From positions 310,001 through 374,000 of the forward strand of contig FWCC01000179.1 in the NCBI GenBank assembly GCA_900169235.1: a stretch of DNA of 64,000 nucleotides, given 5' to 3'. Below, in pieces: positions 1 through 13,631 of this stretch (positions are counted from its first letter, which is position 1; each line of letters starts with the position of its first letter). A model generated the notes under the pieces. That model was not told the DNA's origin. It was given only the letters and a program-made list of their open reading frames with translations, and did not search any database. This stretch comes from Zarea fungicola (taxonomy: Eukaryota > Ascomycota > Sordariomycetes > Hypocreales > Cordycipitaceae). A program made the position numbers and the translations under genes.

Positions 1-1714
1 CTTCAATGGTGTTGCGCAGGAATCTATTCCTGTTGGCCACGACCACCTCTTCAAGATGATCGTAGAAATCAGCCATGACTTTTGTGATACTCTCATCAGT
101 GTCAGCCGGGAACATGACATCTGCGACAATGTCGACATCACCCTCGTAGATCCATCCGAACGGACCCTCAACACCACGGTTGAGGTGATCAATTTTTAAG
201 CCATCAATCCTGAGACGACTCGATTTCTTCCAAGCCGTCGGTTCACTAGCGTCCACCCGTTCTCCCTGAAAATGATTTGACGGAATGCCATGAACTTGAC
301 GAGGATGTATAGTAAAGAGGGACCCGTCGAAAGACCCAGATACATGAGTCGCGGCTAGAAAGTCGTAGAACAGCCACTGCTTTCGAAGCTGTGGCAATTC
401 GCAAGAGTAAATGCTGACAGAAAAGGGTCGGAATCCATCAGGCTGATGTATCGTAACCAACAAGTCTTCAAGCTTGAATGACTCAATCTCAAAGTCGCCT
501 GCTTGATGTTCGTGTCTATACGAATAAGGATCCAGAGGTACCAAAGGCCATTGCACGGATGTTCGGTCAATCACGCCGCGAACCCCATTTACTTCCACGT
601 CTTTCAGTAGCCCCTTTCCATTCCACCAGTTAAGGAACGACAAAGTAACGTTGACATTGGCAATAGTTACATCGAATTGTGAATAGTTGCCATCGTCCTC
701 TGAATTGGCAAGCTGCGCTTGACGATCTGCAGCCGCCGCAGCCGCCTCGTCGTAGGAGCCTTTGCTGACACTGGACGTGGCTTGTCCTGGACGACGGGAC
801 ACAAACACGTTCCGGAATGCTATCACACCATCTCCCCATTTGGGAACGATGGCGGATTCAAATACAACGTTGACTCCTGCTGACTGGGTTAAGTAATCAC
901 CAACCCATTTCGCCAATGTTTCTAAGGCAAGTTAGCATGCATCCAACTGACTGAGAAAGGGTCGAGGCAGCTTACCCTGAGCAAAGACCGTGTTAATAGA
1001 GAGAATAAGTAGGGAGAAAAATGTTGTCGTCCCGACCAGCACCCAAAGGATATGGCCAAAGAGAACCCAAGAAACAAACGCGCCCCATTCGTCCGCATTC
1101 CACGGTCGCATACTCCTGATCGACATCCACTTGAACCTCACTCTCAAACGCTCCCAGAATCCATTTGCCGCGGCCAGTAGTTCTTCCTTCGTTGGGCGAT
1201 GCGGCATCTTTGGTAGGTGTAAATATTTTGACACAGAGGCAGCTAATGACTCCGCATGGCTCTCGGCATTCGAAGGCTCTGCACCAGCGGCGCCATTCTG
1301 GGGTTCACCATCGGTTCTAGCCTGTTCAGGCTTTGGATCACTTTTCGCTTTCTCTTTGGTCGGTAAGAATTTAGTATCACGGGGTTTGCTGCTGCTGCTG
1401 TAAAATTGTCTTGATAGTCGGCAAATTATGTGAGGGTATCGGTAGCTGCGTAAATATCGATTCGGTTCGTTTGCCGCTCTGCTAATGCGAAGTTGAGCAT
1501 CTGAGGGCCAACTCGATGTATCGGTTTGGATGCTATATTTAATTTTAGGAGCATCTGGTATCAAAGGAGAAACAAATGACGCCCCATTCATCCCGAACCT
1601 TCGTGATGGATGAGAAGCCTGTCGCAATGCTCCCAAGCCTACGGTAGGGGTAGATGAAGGCCGAGCCGCACCGCAGAGGCGCCCAGTTAGCCACGACGGT
1701 ATGCTTCTAGACAT
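1..1714 (-). CDS. mdm31: MDM31/MDM32-family mitochondrial inner-membrane protein (3' end beyond window)
   Basis: Family role: Mdm31/Mdm32 proteins sit in the mitochondrial inner membrane and are needed for normal mitochondrial shape, nucleoid distribution and lipid homeostasis. Exon 1 runs 1714 to 976 and exon 2 starts at 921 (GTAAG donor, TTAG acceptor), staying open to base 1, so the C-terminus is missing. The start is rich in Ser/Arg and lacks acidic residues (MSRSIPSWLTGR), like a mitochondrial presequence. A strongly hydrophobic segment around residues 210-240 (WVLFGHILWVLVGTTTFF) is the N-terminal membrane anchor. Exon 2 encodes the conserved part after it, including WNGKGLLKDVEVNGVRGVIDR and PFGWIYEGDVDIVADV, which I recognise as typical of this family. 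The gene is divergent from PNO1 with a 484-bp shared upstream region. Mdm31 and Mdm32 are close relatives; Mdm31 is my best guess. Confidence 0.85.
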
Positions 1715-2198
1715 GGCGCCGGATCATGGTGCTCGCAATCGAATAACGAGGACGCTGAAATGATAGAAATGATGGCCACTTCCACGTTACCAATACCCTG
1801 ATTAGAGGGAAGCTTCCAAGAGGCTGGCTGCTGGCAGTAAACTAGACATTCCATGACGCGCTATAATTTTGGTGCCGCCTTACTGGGAGAAATCTCAACT
1901 GTGCTCCATATTGCTGCGCCAGGTGGTGGTGGATTTAAAATAGCGATGAAGCTAGGCCGAATCAGGATGTGATGGCTTGTCCAATCGATAAAGCCGATAA
2001 TGTGCCCACTAGAAATTTTTGGTATGCTGCCGCCGAAAAGATTATCAGCTATTTATCGCGTGAAGACCTCTTCCACCCATTACATACTTCAAATCGACCA
2101 TTCGACCAATTTCCGTGAACAAACTCAGTATTCTTACCGATAAATAAAAGGTCCCTGCGTTATATTTATTTACAAATTATAATCATCACTTGCCCGCC
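1715..2198. promoter_or_regulatory. Divergent promoter region MDM31/PNO1
   Basis: This 484-bp gap separates the start codons of two genes that point away from each other, so it must hold both promoters. It becomes A/T-rich towards PNO1, with TATTTATTTAC about 30 bases before that ATG. No open frame or repeat is visible. Confidence 0.6.
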
Positions 2199-3073
2199 AT
2201 GCCCGCTCCAACCGCCTTGAAGCAGGCAGACGAAGCCCCGCTTCCCACCGAGGCCACTCTTGTCGAGCAGGGTATGTAAAAAATTCCGGATGCAAATGAT
2301 CGCAGGACTAACAGTTATTCAGAGGTTGGAGACGAATATCTTCTCGATACTTCTGATGCTGTGACTGGCGAGGGCGACTTCATTATCCCTCAAGATCCTG
2401 ATAGCGACAATGCCATGGCAATTGACGAAGAAGGCCGACCTCGATTTGCCCCTGCCAAAGATATTGTATGTCGGAACATGGCGAAATTGTATAGATATTA
2501 GGCTAACTTTGCCAGGATCCCGTCACGCGAGTTGAAACCCGGAAAGTACCAATCCCTCCACACCGAATGACGCCGCTGAAACAGAACTGGGCGACAATCT
2601 ACCCTCCTCTGGTCGAGCATCTCAAACTCCAATGCCGCATGAACGTCAAGCGCAAGACAGTGGAACTCCGAACATCCAAGCACACCACCGACTCTGGCGC
2701 ACTACAAAAAGGAGAAGACTTTGTAAAGGCTTTTACATTGGGCTTTGATGTCGATGATGCAATTGCGCTGCTGCGTCTGGACGATTTATATATCGAGACC
2801 TTTGAAATTAAAGATGTACGAACCATGCATGGGGATAGCCAGGCTCGTGCTATCGGCCGTATTGCAGGCAAAGATGGCAAGACCAAGTTTGCTATTGAGA
2901 ACGCCAGCCGCACGCGAGTTGTCCTAGCTGACTCCAAGATTCACATTCTTGGTGGCTTCAAAAACATTCATATGGCTCGTGAATCTATTGTCAGCCTCAT
3001 TCTTGGAAAGCCGCCTGGCAAGGTCTATGGCAACCTGCGTACAGTTGCGGCACGTATGAAGGAGCGATTCTAA
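2199..3073 (+). CDS. pno1: PNO1/Dim2, KH-domain 40S ribosome assembly factor
   Basis: Pno1 (Dim2) is an RNA-binding assembly factor of the small ribosomal subunit. In yeast it acts with Nob1 and Dim1 on 20S pre-rRNA, in the nucleolus and then the cytoplasm. Exons are 2199-2271, 2323-2465 and 2516-3073, giving 257 aa, close to yeast Dim2 (274 aa). The N-terminus is acidic. The C-terminal two thirds hold the degenerate first KH fold and the canonical second one, with GKDGKTKFAIENASRTRVVL containing the GxxG loop (GKDG), followed by IHILGGFKNIHMARESIVSL and GKPPGKVYGNLR, the family's signature ending. The exon 1 start has a C at -3 and no other upstream ATG fits. It is a single-copy essential gene in fungi and nothing is odd in it. 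Confidence 0.95.
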
Positions 3074-3973
3074 AACATATCATGGGATGTCTTTTCAAAA
3101 GCGATACAAACGGCGTTTTGGAGTGCGGCATTAATTTGAAGGAAATGTGTATTGGACATATAAATACATAACAGGGATGACGAGAACGAAAATAGCTAAA
3201 TCTAACATATTGACTCACTGAGATGTCGAGCTGCGACTCCTGTTGTCACGAGTATGGGACCAAGTAATCAGTGAATGCTACGTATGATAGATCGATATAT
3301 GATTGCTATTCATAGCCCATGCCAAATTCTTGTCGATGGAGCACACACGCCTCTCCGGCAAAAGGGCCGATGCCGCGAGGGATTTTCTGTGCATCCCCAG
3401 GACCATGGATTTGAGCATGAGGTGAGCCATCTTAGCCGTGATTGGAAAAGCTCGAGTAGGAGTGAGTAAGGGAACCCTGCACCACGTAAATAGCGCTCGA
3501 CCAGACTTATTAGGTGGGCCATTGGCGTCATTAGAGGTGGTTGTCAGGCTTGGTGGTGAATGCATGCGGCCAAGGGCGAGCGTTACATATTTCCATGCAT
3601 GCTAGTTCAGGTTAGTGTGACAACAAGTTTTGCAGCTTCGCGCAACCCTTATCGAGCGCCGAGTGAGGCAGCTCCGCTCCTTCTGGGCTGGCGCCTGCCG
3701 TCATTCGCTCTCACCTCCCGATGTCTTGCTGGCAGGCTTGCGCCCACTAATAATAATTGGTCTCCTGTCCGGGTGCCCTCTGGCTGTGCTGCACGGAAGC
3801 TCATCTGCAGCTTTGTTTTGCCCCTCCTTAGCCCCTCCATAGTCGTATCGCTGATAAGGAGCTTCCTGGCCATTGTTGAAACTTTTCTCCTCCCAACATT
3901 TTCTTCCTTCTGAACCATCCTTATCCCTCGCCTGAGATTTTTAGGACACCTTCCCTATCAATCTCATTGAAAG
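3074..3973. promoter_or_regulatory. PNO1 3' flank and enolase promoter (CT-rich)
   Basis: About 900 bases lie between the PNO1 stop and the likely 5'-UTR intron of enolase. The part from about 3640 to 3970 is strikingly pyrimidine-rich on the + strand (for example TTTTCTCCTCCCAACATTT near 3885), as is common in strongly expressed fungal glycolytic promoters. Short open frames on both strands here are mutually overlapping and look random. Confidence 0.6.
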
Positions 3974-5899
<1,926 letters not shown>

Positions 5900-6342
5900 A
5901 CAGCCATCGCTGTGGGTGTGCTCTGCAACTGGGATTCGAGCACACAGGGAGATAAAAATATAAACAAAAAGTGATTAAAGTAACGGTTGATACGCTAGTC
6001 CCATTGACGGACAAATGAAAGTTAAATTCCCCTAATAAAAATTATGCGACTTTGCATTGTCATGTGATAATGGTATATTAATAGAAATACTGTCATAATT
6101 TTATTTTTCGATTTGCAGGGGATGGTGTTGTTGGCTCCAGCGTCATAGAGGGGCAGAAGCCATTGGCACTAGCGTCACCACAGTAACGGGCCGCAGGCAC
6201 AACAACAAGGCGCATCATCTGGAAAACAGGCTAGGAAGGCAGGTGTGAATTATTTTCTACATCGAAATGCTCATCGGAAGGCCACACTAGTTACAACAAC
6301 AAAGAACGTCTAGATTGCTGCGGCCAGTGATCAGCAAGCACC
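5900..6342. other. Enolase 3' flank / MadBub upstream region
   Basis: A 443-base gap between tandem genes. The first 200 bases are A/T-rich (AATAAAAATTATG near 6033), suitable for 3'-end formation. The rest is GC-richer and presumably carries the promoter of the downstream checkpoint gene. No open frame of note. Confidence 0.5.
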
Positions 6343-9300
6343 ATGGCGCCCTTTGAAGAGCCCGTCAACTTTGATCTGATTGAGGGTCAAAAAGAAAACA
6401 TTCAGTCCCTCCCTGGTGGCAGATCAGCAAAGAAACTCGTGGCTCTATATTCACCCACACCACTGCAAGGCCTTTCATCGCCAAACCCGACTGATACCAA
6501 GAATGTTAATGATTGCATCCGGGCAGAATACGAGACTGAGGTGCAGAGCATCTCAGAGTCCGACGACCCCCTTGATGTTTACGACAGATATGTGCGCTGG
6601 ACGCTTGATGCCTACCCCTCCGCACAAGCAACCCCTCAGTCGCAGCTTCATACCCTCCTGGAGCGCGCAACCAAGACCTTTATAGGGTCACCACAGTATA
6701 AGAACGACCCACGCTATTTGAAGCTCTGGTTGCACTATATCCAGTTCTTTGCAGACACGCCACGGGAGACATACATGTATCTGTCTCGTCACGGCATAGG
6801 CGAAAATCTTGCATTATTTTACGAAGAATATGCTGCTTGGCTTGAAGGTGCTGGGCGCTGGGCTCAGGCCGAGGAAGTTTATAAGCTGGGTATTGAGCGT
6901 GAAGCTCGTCCCGTCCAGAGATTGCTTCGCAAGTTCAAAGAGTTCGAGGAGAGGCAAGCGCAGAACCCTGAAGCCGCCAATGCGCCATCCTCACCTGCTC
7001 TACCCAGCATCCGCCCAGCCTTGGCGGCCAAGGTCGATCCTTTTGCTGCTACAACACGTGTTGACCCCCAAGCTCCAAGAACGACCAACAGCACCAGTGG
7101 CTCTCTGAAACCGACTAAGTCTAAACTAGCCATCTTCTCAGATACCGATGCCAAGCCTTCTGCACTATCTTCTCGGGGTGAGGGCTCAAGGGGCTGGGAT
7201 ACCATTGGATCACTTTCGGAGCGTAAGAAGGAGAATACAGTGGAGGCGCGACCTTGGGTTGGAGAAACCCTCCAAGCTGGTGGTAAAAAGCCTGCCACTG
7301 CCGCAAAAATGGCGGTGTTTAGAGATAAGGTAAGCTCATGATTCCATCAATCCCTCCTGTAACTTCTTCCCATTGATGTTCAAATTAGGACTAATGTATT
7401 GGCTTAATGTGTACCGTATAAATGCAGTCTCTTGCTCAAATACAGAATATAATTGTTGTTCCATCAAAACATCAAGTGACGGTACACCCACAGACAGGGA
7501 AGAAAGAATATATTTTCGTCGACCTTGCAGCAGTCTATCCGACGCCGGAGGAACCGGGTACAGAAATAAGCTTCGAAGAGATAATGGCGACGAATCGTGG
7601 CTGGCTTGATTGTACATGGGAAGACGAGCTGCTAGAAACGAGCAACCATGATGTTCCTATGCAGTTGGATGAAATCGAGGAGATTAGCAAGCTAGCTATT
7701 CATAGGGACACTGTCATGTATGATGAGAATGGTGCCGTGATGCACCACTCTAGTATGCCGAAGCCTAGCAAAAAGAAGAAGCACATGGAGGTTAACGAAA
7801 CGCAAATCAGTAAGTGAGAAAATGTTTCGGCACTGTTCGTTGTAATGCTAACAATTCTATAGTCAAAGCCAAGCTGGATTCCCCGTCGAGGCCGAAAATG
7901 AAAAAGCGACACACCGCAGAGCCAACAATGACTCTACACACAAGAGCAGCAACAGATGACATCTATGATATCTTCAACGCACCTATCAACCCAGTTGCTG
8001 AGACCCTTAACGAGAGTGCGGATGAATATGAGTACGAATCGGATGGCGACTACACCACTGATGCTGAAAGTACCGTTGCTGCTCACAACATAGAACCCAG
8101 CGAAAATGGAGACGAGGAGATGACCGACGCGAAGAGTTTGAGTGAGTGGTCGGAATTTTCTACTCGCAAGCATGTTCCAGCCGTCGATTGTGAAGGCGAC
8201 CCCCATTTATCTGACGCCGGATACATGCAAACGCAACACGAGCATGTTACCCCGGAGCAATTCGATCAGACACCTGCCGAGGAGATTGAAAATGAAGAAT
8301 ATGAGCAAGATACGCTAGATCAATACTCACCTCCAAGATCGCGGACGGTCTTTGTTCCAATTCCTCCCGAGGATTACGACCCTCCCACCCGGCCATATAG
8401 AGACCCGGTCGAGGTGGCTAACAACAGGCTACCATTTATGACACCAATTACTGAGAGAACAGAGGCGTCTCTAGACTTGGACGGGGATTATGAGAATCGA
8501 ATCGAACAATTCAAGACACCATGTCGTCGGGAAGATCATCAGGCAGTTGGCCGCTTCCACACAGACTTGGAACCTCTTAGCAGTCCGTTGAGAGATATTG
8601 TAGAGGACAAATTCCCGGCTCCCAACATTTCGAACGCGCTGAAACCGAAGCCGGCACCACTGTCCGCGAAGTCGATCAAAGCTTTGCCCAGGAAAGGGCC
8701 TATCATCCAAGACGTCATGTGCAACCCCATGGATGTTAATATCCAAAGAGAGATCCTGGCTAATATCCAGCCGCCGTTGAGCTCATACGCTGGATTCTAT
8801 GACCAACGACATGAGCAGTCTGAGCGCAGTGGAGCAATCCGCAAGTTTGTAAAGGCCCTTAGCATCAGGCCCGGCAAGACAAGTAGCGAGCGCGGCGCGT
8901 CTCTTCCACCGCAAGTAATTCTCGATTTTGCTAATGTGGATACTTCGTATACTCTGAAGAGAGAGCTTGGTGCCGGTGCTTTTGCGCCTGTGTATCTTGT
9001 CGCAAATTCAAATCCAGAGGAGCCGGCCAGCAACGAAAACGCAGCACCGATCATGGGCAAAGGCACATTTGCTGTTAGCAAGCGTGCAGGTCTTGAAGCT
9101 TTGAAGATGGAGAACCCTCCGAGTCCGTGGGAGTTTTACATGATGCGTCTCTCGCACAGTAGACTGGGACCCCAGCACCGCGTATCAGCGTCGCTGTCGT
9201 ACGCTCACGAGTTGCATCTTTACCGAGACGAGGCGTTCCTGTTTCTACCGTATCACCCTAATGGCACGCTTCTTGATGTGGTCAACTTTTTCCGCTCTGA

Positions 9301-9982
9301 GTCGTCAGGCGTTATGGACGAGCTTCTCGCCATGTTCTTCACTATTGAGCTCGTGCGAACTGTGGAAGGTCTCCACACCAAGCAACTCTGCCACGGTGAC
9401 CTCAAGGCCGACAACTGCTTACTCCGCCTCGACGAGCTCTCTAGCACCTCACTCCTAGCAAACAAGTGGCGTGCTGATGGCAGCGGTGGCTGGGCCGCAC
9501 GCGGTATCTCACTTATCGACTTCGGTCGCGGCATCGACATGCGCGCCTTCGTGCCGCAGGTAGAATTTTTCGCTGACTGGAAGACTACGGAGCAGGACTG
9601 CTCGGAGATGCGTGAGGCTAGACCCTGGACGTGGCAGATCGACTACTACGGGCTCGCGAGTACAATCCACTGCCTTCTGTTTGGCAAGTACATTGAGACC
9701 GTACGCTGCGATAGCGGCGGCATCGGCAAGGGTCGCAAATACAAAATCCGCGAAAGTCTCAAGAGGTACTGGCAGACGGACATCTGGGCCGACTGCTTCG
9801 AGGTGCTGCTCAACCCGGCCTCGTTCGTGGAGGGCGAGGATGGCGCGTCAATGCCGGTGTTGAAATCGATGAAGAGGGTTAGGGAGAGAATGGAGACATG
9901 GCTGGAGGCGAATAGTGATAGGGGCGTGGGTCTGAAGGGGTTGATTGTCAAACTGGAAAATTATGCAAAAAGCAGAAAGTGA
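6343..9982 (+). CDS. bub1: MadBub-type spindle checkpoint kinase (Bub1/Mad3)
   Basis: This is a kinetochore protein of the spindle assembly checkpoint, combining the Mad3/BubR1 and Bub1 parts. Exons 6343-7329, 7428-7809 and 7863-9982 give 1162 aa. A KEN box lies at residues 17-19, followed by the TPR-like Mad3/Bub1 homology region 1 at about 45-205 (LWLHYIQFFADTP, LFYEEYAAWLEGAGRW). A second KEN is at 296-298. A GLEBS-like Bub3-binding motif (EISFEEI) is at about 375-381. An acidic disordered middle follows. The C-terminal kinase domain has a glycine loop at about 826-831 (GAGAFA), the ATP-binding Lys 871 (ALKMEN), PWEFYM for the helix-C Glu, HGD with Asp 969, and DFG with Asp 1009, so it looks catalytically competent. 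HGD instead of HRD is normal for Bub1. Tandem after enolase, convergent with APN1. Confidence 0.95.
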
Positions 9983-10253
9983 TATCATGTACACTTGATT
10001 TGCTGGGATACGTTTTTGTTCTGTTGGGAGTTACGCGATGTCGGGGACATGCTTATTCATAATACCAATTCTTCATTTGCTTTCTTTTATAATGCATGAT
10101 AGATATAAAGTTGCGCAAAATCGTTTAAATACTGTCCCAATGATTATGTCACGTTGAAGGGATACACATGTGTGCCGACTTACGGGATTGTCTCGCCTCG
10201 GTATTCATACATTCTTCGTAATCTGTACGTATATGTAATGCAAGTTTATCCAA

Positions 10254-11750
10254 CTAATCGCTCTCATCCTCTGTATCGGCCCTTTTCTTCTTCCTGGCAC
10301 CTGCTGCCTTCTTGGCACTGCCCTTGGCGCTCTTCTTGTCGACCTGTTCTTGTATGCGCTGCCTCTCAGCCGCCCCACGCTTCTGCAGCGTCTTCTCTAG
10401 CGCCGCAAAGTCGTCGCTGTCCGCGTCCATACCAATGAGACTCTCCAGGAGCTTGATCTCGTCGGCCCAGACTTGCTTGTCCTCAATGCTCTTGCCCTTG
10501 TCGTCTTTCTTATCGATTGGCGTTTCGAGGATCATGGGCATTCCGCAGAAGCTCTGCTCGTTCATGATGCTATGGAAGGCGCGCAGGCCAAGAAAGCCGG
10601 TGCCAATGTTGGCGTGCAAATCTCTGTTGGATGCAAAGGGAGCCTTGCTGTCGTTTACTGCAATGTGCCAGTATTAGCGGCTATTGTGCACCAAAAATTA
10701 GAATTGTCCAGGGACGACTCACAGTGGAATGCTTTGAGATATTCGATGCCGACTATCTTTTTGAATTCACCCAGTGTCTTGCCAAACGCCTCTGGCGTGC
10801 GCAAGTCATGACCAGCCGCGAAGGCATGGCACGTATCGATACAGACGCCAACCCGTTCCTTGTCGACAACCAGCGAGATGATGTCTCGCAGGTCTTCCCA
10901 AGTCGAGCCGATAACATTGCCGCTCCCTGCCATGTTCTCCAGTACAGTGACGACACTACTCGTGGCCTTGTGCGACTTGTTGAGCTGTGCTGCGATGCGC
11001 TTGATTGCAGCGTCACGGCTGTCACCGAGTGTGGATCCCGGATGAAAGTTGTAAAGTTTGATGCCGAGCTGCTCACAGCGGTTCAGGTCGTCTAAGAAGG
11101 CATTATAGGCCTGTGCCGCCTTTGTGGGATCGGATTGCGCGAGGTTGACTAGGTAGGAGCCGTGGGGGAGGGCGTGCTTCGCAGGGCTGTAGCCGTGGTG
11201 CGTGCAGCCGTCCATGAAGAGGTCGCGCGCGTCGGTTGTGATGGGCGGGTTGTCCCATTTGCGTTGTGACTTGAGGAATAGGGCAAAGGCGTTCGCACCT
11301 ATATGCACTGCGTTCGTGACCGAGTTGTTGACACCTGTCTTGCGTTAGTTCTGGCTGGAACTGCCAATTTTTCGAGAGAGAGCGGCACTTCATTATTTAA
11401 AACCTACCGCCAGCTGCGCTCACATGAGCGCCGATATACATGGCATTTTTCAGTGATGATACCGCCGTTCTCTCTGCAAGCGGCATAGCATCTTCTCCTT
11501 TCGCTTGGGCGGTTTTGCGCTTCTTTGGTTGTGGTGGCGCCGTGGCAAGATTTGCATCAGTCGCGGCGTCGTCGCCGTTGGTACCGGATTCCACTTTGCG
11601 CTTGGATGACAGCCTGTTTGTGAATTTGGATGCCGCCGTCTTGAGTGACCCCAATGCCTTCAAGGCAGTCGATGGTTTCTTCTGCGTGTCGATGTCGTCG
11701 TCCTCCCTGTAGCTCACAGTTGTCTTCTTCCGGGGAGAAGAGCGGGGCAT
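10254..11750 (-). CDS. apn1: Apn1-type AP endonuclease (endonuclease IV family)
   Basis: The enzyme cleaves DNA 5' to abasic sites and trims blocked 3' ends in base excision repair, using three Zn ions. Exons run 11750-11408, 11334-10723 and 10657-10254, giving 452 aa (yeast Apn1 is 367 aa). A basic Ser/Lys-rich N-terminal extension of about 100 residues with PKKRK precedes the TIM barrel that starts at YIGAHVSAAGG. The three endonuclease IV signatures are present: TVLENMAGSGNVIG, VCIDTCHAFAAGHDL and LHANIGTGFLG. The C-terminus is lysine-rich (ARKKKR), compatible with a nuclear localisation signal. Introns have GTAGGT and GTGAGT donors and keep frame (AFH|L|NDSK across the second). Convergent with the checkpoint kinase, with only 271 bases between their stop codons. 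The length excess is mostly the N-terminal extension. Confidence 0.95.
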
Positions 11751-12134
11751 TTTTTAACGAAAGAAAAATGATATGCAGTTTCCGGAGAAGATGAATTGAA
11801 GATCCAGAGAATAGCGCCCGATTTTTTTTTCGTTTTTCCTGCAGATTTCAAAATCGCTGTTGCGGCTCATTCGAAGTTCGCATCGCGATCAGCGCGTGCA
11901 CTAGCTGAGAGCGTTGACGCGACGTCATGTGACGTCCTTGGGCATATGTGAAGAGCCTGCGAATGAGAACAGAAGAAAATTACACTTTGATTTGTCCACT
12001 GAGCTATCGTTATGGAAATTTTTAATATAATGGATCTGTTAAATTCACTAGTGTGGTGCTTCCCGTTGCAGGACCAGCACTTATTACAATCCAACCCAGT
12101 TTCGACGTTTATTGGGTTGTAGCTTCTAGCCATT
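11751..12134. other. Region between APN1 start and DGAT2 stop
   Basis: A 384-base gap holding the APN1 promoter and the 3' flank of the DGAT2 gene. There is a T-run near 11823 and an A/T-rich patch near 12015. A GACGTCATGTGACGTC stretch around 11920-11935 is a near-palindrome with two GACGTC (CRE-like) cores, a possible bZIP site for the repair gene. Confidence 0.4.
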
Positions 12135-13631
12135 CTAGCTTGCAATTTCCAGCTCACTTACCCGCCCTGGGACAAAATCATCCTTGTATGTATTCCACAA
12201 GTTCTCGAGCTCCGCGACATAGAGCTCATGGTAGTAGTCGATTTCATCTTGCGTCGGCTGATGGCCCGGGGCGGAGTGCACTCTGATGGGCTTGCCAATA
12301 ACAACATTGACAGGCCGGCGGTATGGCATGAGGCCGACATCATAGTTAAGGAGGCCGCGTCCATGCAGAGCAGGCAAGGTAAATTTGAAGACCTTGAGAC
12401 TGAACATCTGCAGTTTGTGCACCAAAGGGTGGGTTTTGGGGCTAAGCTGGTCGTATAGATCGTTTTCGCCAAAGCCAATGACAGGAACGAGATCTGCACC
12501 ACTTCGGAGTGCCATCTTGACGAAACCCTTACGGCCCCTGAGGATCAGGCGGAGTGTGCCAGGCTGCGCCTCCAAAGACTCGCGCGCACCACCGATAACA
12601 ATAGTCACAGCTCGGCCTTGACCATCGTTCTTCGGGCCTCCCTTGCTTAGCAGATTGCGAATAGACTCCTTAGAGACGGACCGGACACCCATGGCTAGGA
12701 TCCAATCTCGGTAGAATGGAATGCGAAAATTGGAATCAAGAGTGAGAATACTGTTCGTGATACCAGGGAACTTTTCCTTGAACCCAAGTGCGTTGGTGGC
12801 GAAAGAGCTCCAAGCCCCGTGGGAGATGATGCCATGTGGGTGGTATCCGAGAATGTATCTCCTCCTGGGATCGAGATCAAATGTTTTATGTAATCGGATG
12901 GGAAAATATCCTGCAAAAAGCTTCCACAGACGCAAAGACCTCAAGTATTCCGATCGATAGCTAAGCTTCCCGTCAACCGCCGCAGTCGAAAACGTAAGAT
13001 GTAGAAGATACGGGATCAGGATTGGCCACATAAGAGGGTTGGCACAAGTGAACCAGAATAGCGACACGAGGACGACAATGGACATGCAGTGAAAGAGAAC
13101 GGCGGCGGTTTGAAGGCGGCGGCGCAAAGGAATACGTAAAGGCGCGAAGCGAATACCGCCGGCTTTCCAGGCATTGTGTTCGCTGTTTCGAATAGATTTC
13201 TCGCTCTTCAGCGTTGGGTATCTTGTTTTTGTAGTGGGAAGGCCATTCACGGACGGCTTGATACCATCGACATGTGTTTTCGAGTCGCGATTCGTTGCTG
13301 TAGGTTGCGCATCCTCTTCGCCCTATAACTCCTAATTAGATTCACGTCGTTGGCAGACATTAGACTTTACAGGACTGGCATACCAGTGTTCTGCTGTTTT
13401 GCTGCTTAGGAATAACCTGGACTTTTCCCCTGTCCTCCCCTGCAGCTATTGATTTGTGGCTGTTAGTATCCGTTAAACGGGTTGTTTCTGCTATGTTGGC
13501 CCTCCCCTCAAACCGACTGCCCGTCCTCGCGGGCTCTCAGCAGCTTGCAGGTCGACAAGCCATCATAGCTCAGGAATGTAACATCAGGGAAACGTACCAC
13601 TTGGGGGCAAACCCATTAATGCGCTCGCCAT
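12135..13631 (-). CDS. dga1: DGAT2-family diacylglycerol acyltransferase
   Basis: The enzyme makes triacylglycerol from diacylglycerol and acyl-CoA at the ER and lipid droplets. The main exon (12135 up to 13297) carries hydrophobic hairpin segments (VLFHCMSIVVLVSLFWF), the catalytic GYHPHGIISHG motif, GGARESLEA, RKGFVKMAL and GENDLYDQ, all diagnostic for DGAT2. This exon has no in-frame ATG before the membrane segment. A start in excellent context (CACCATGG) at 13631 with a GTACGT donor after 34 bases (exon 13631-13598), joined to a CTACAG acceptor before 13297, restores frame and gives 398 aa. This first exon and its 300-nt intron are my inference. Stop at 12135. The C-terminus (PGRVSELEI) matches the family ending. 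Tandem with APN1 downstream. Confidence 0.88.
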
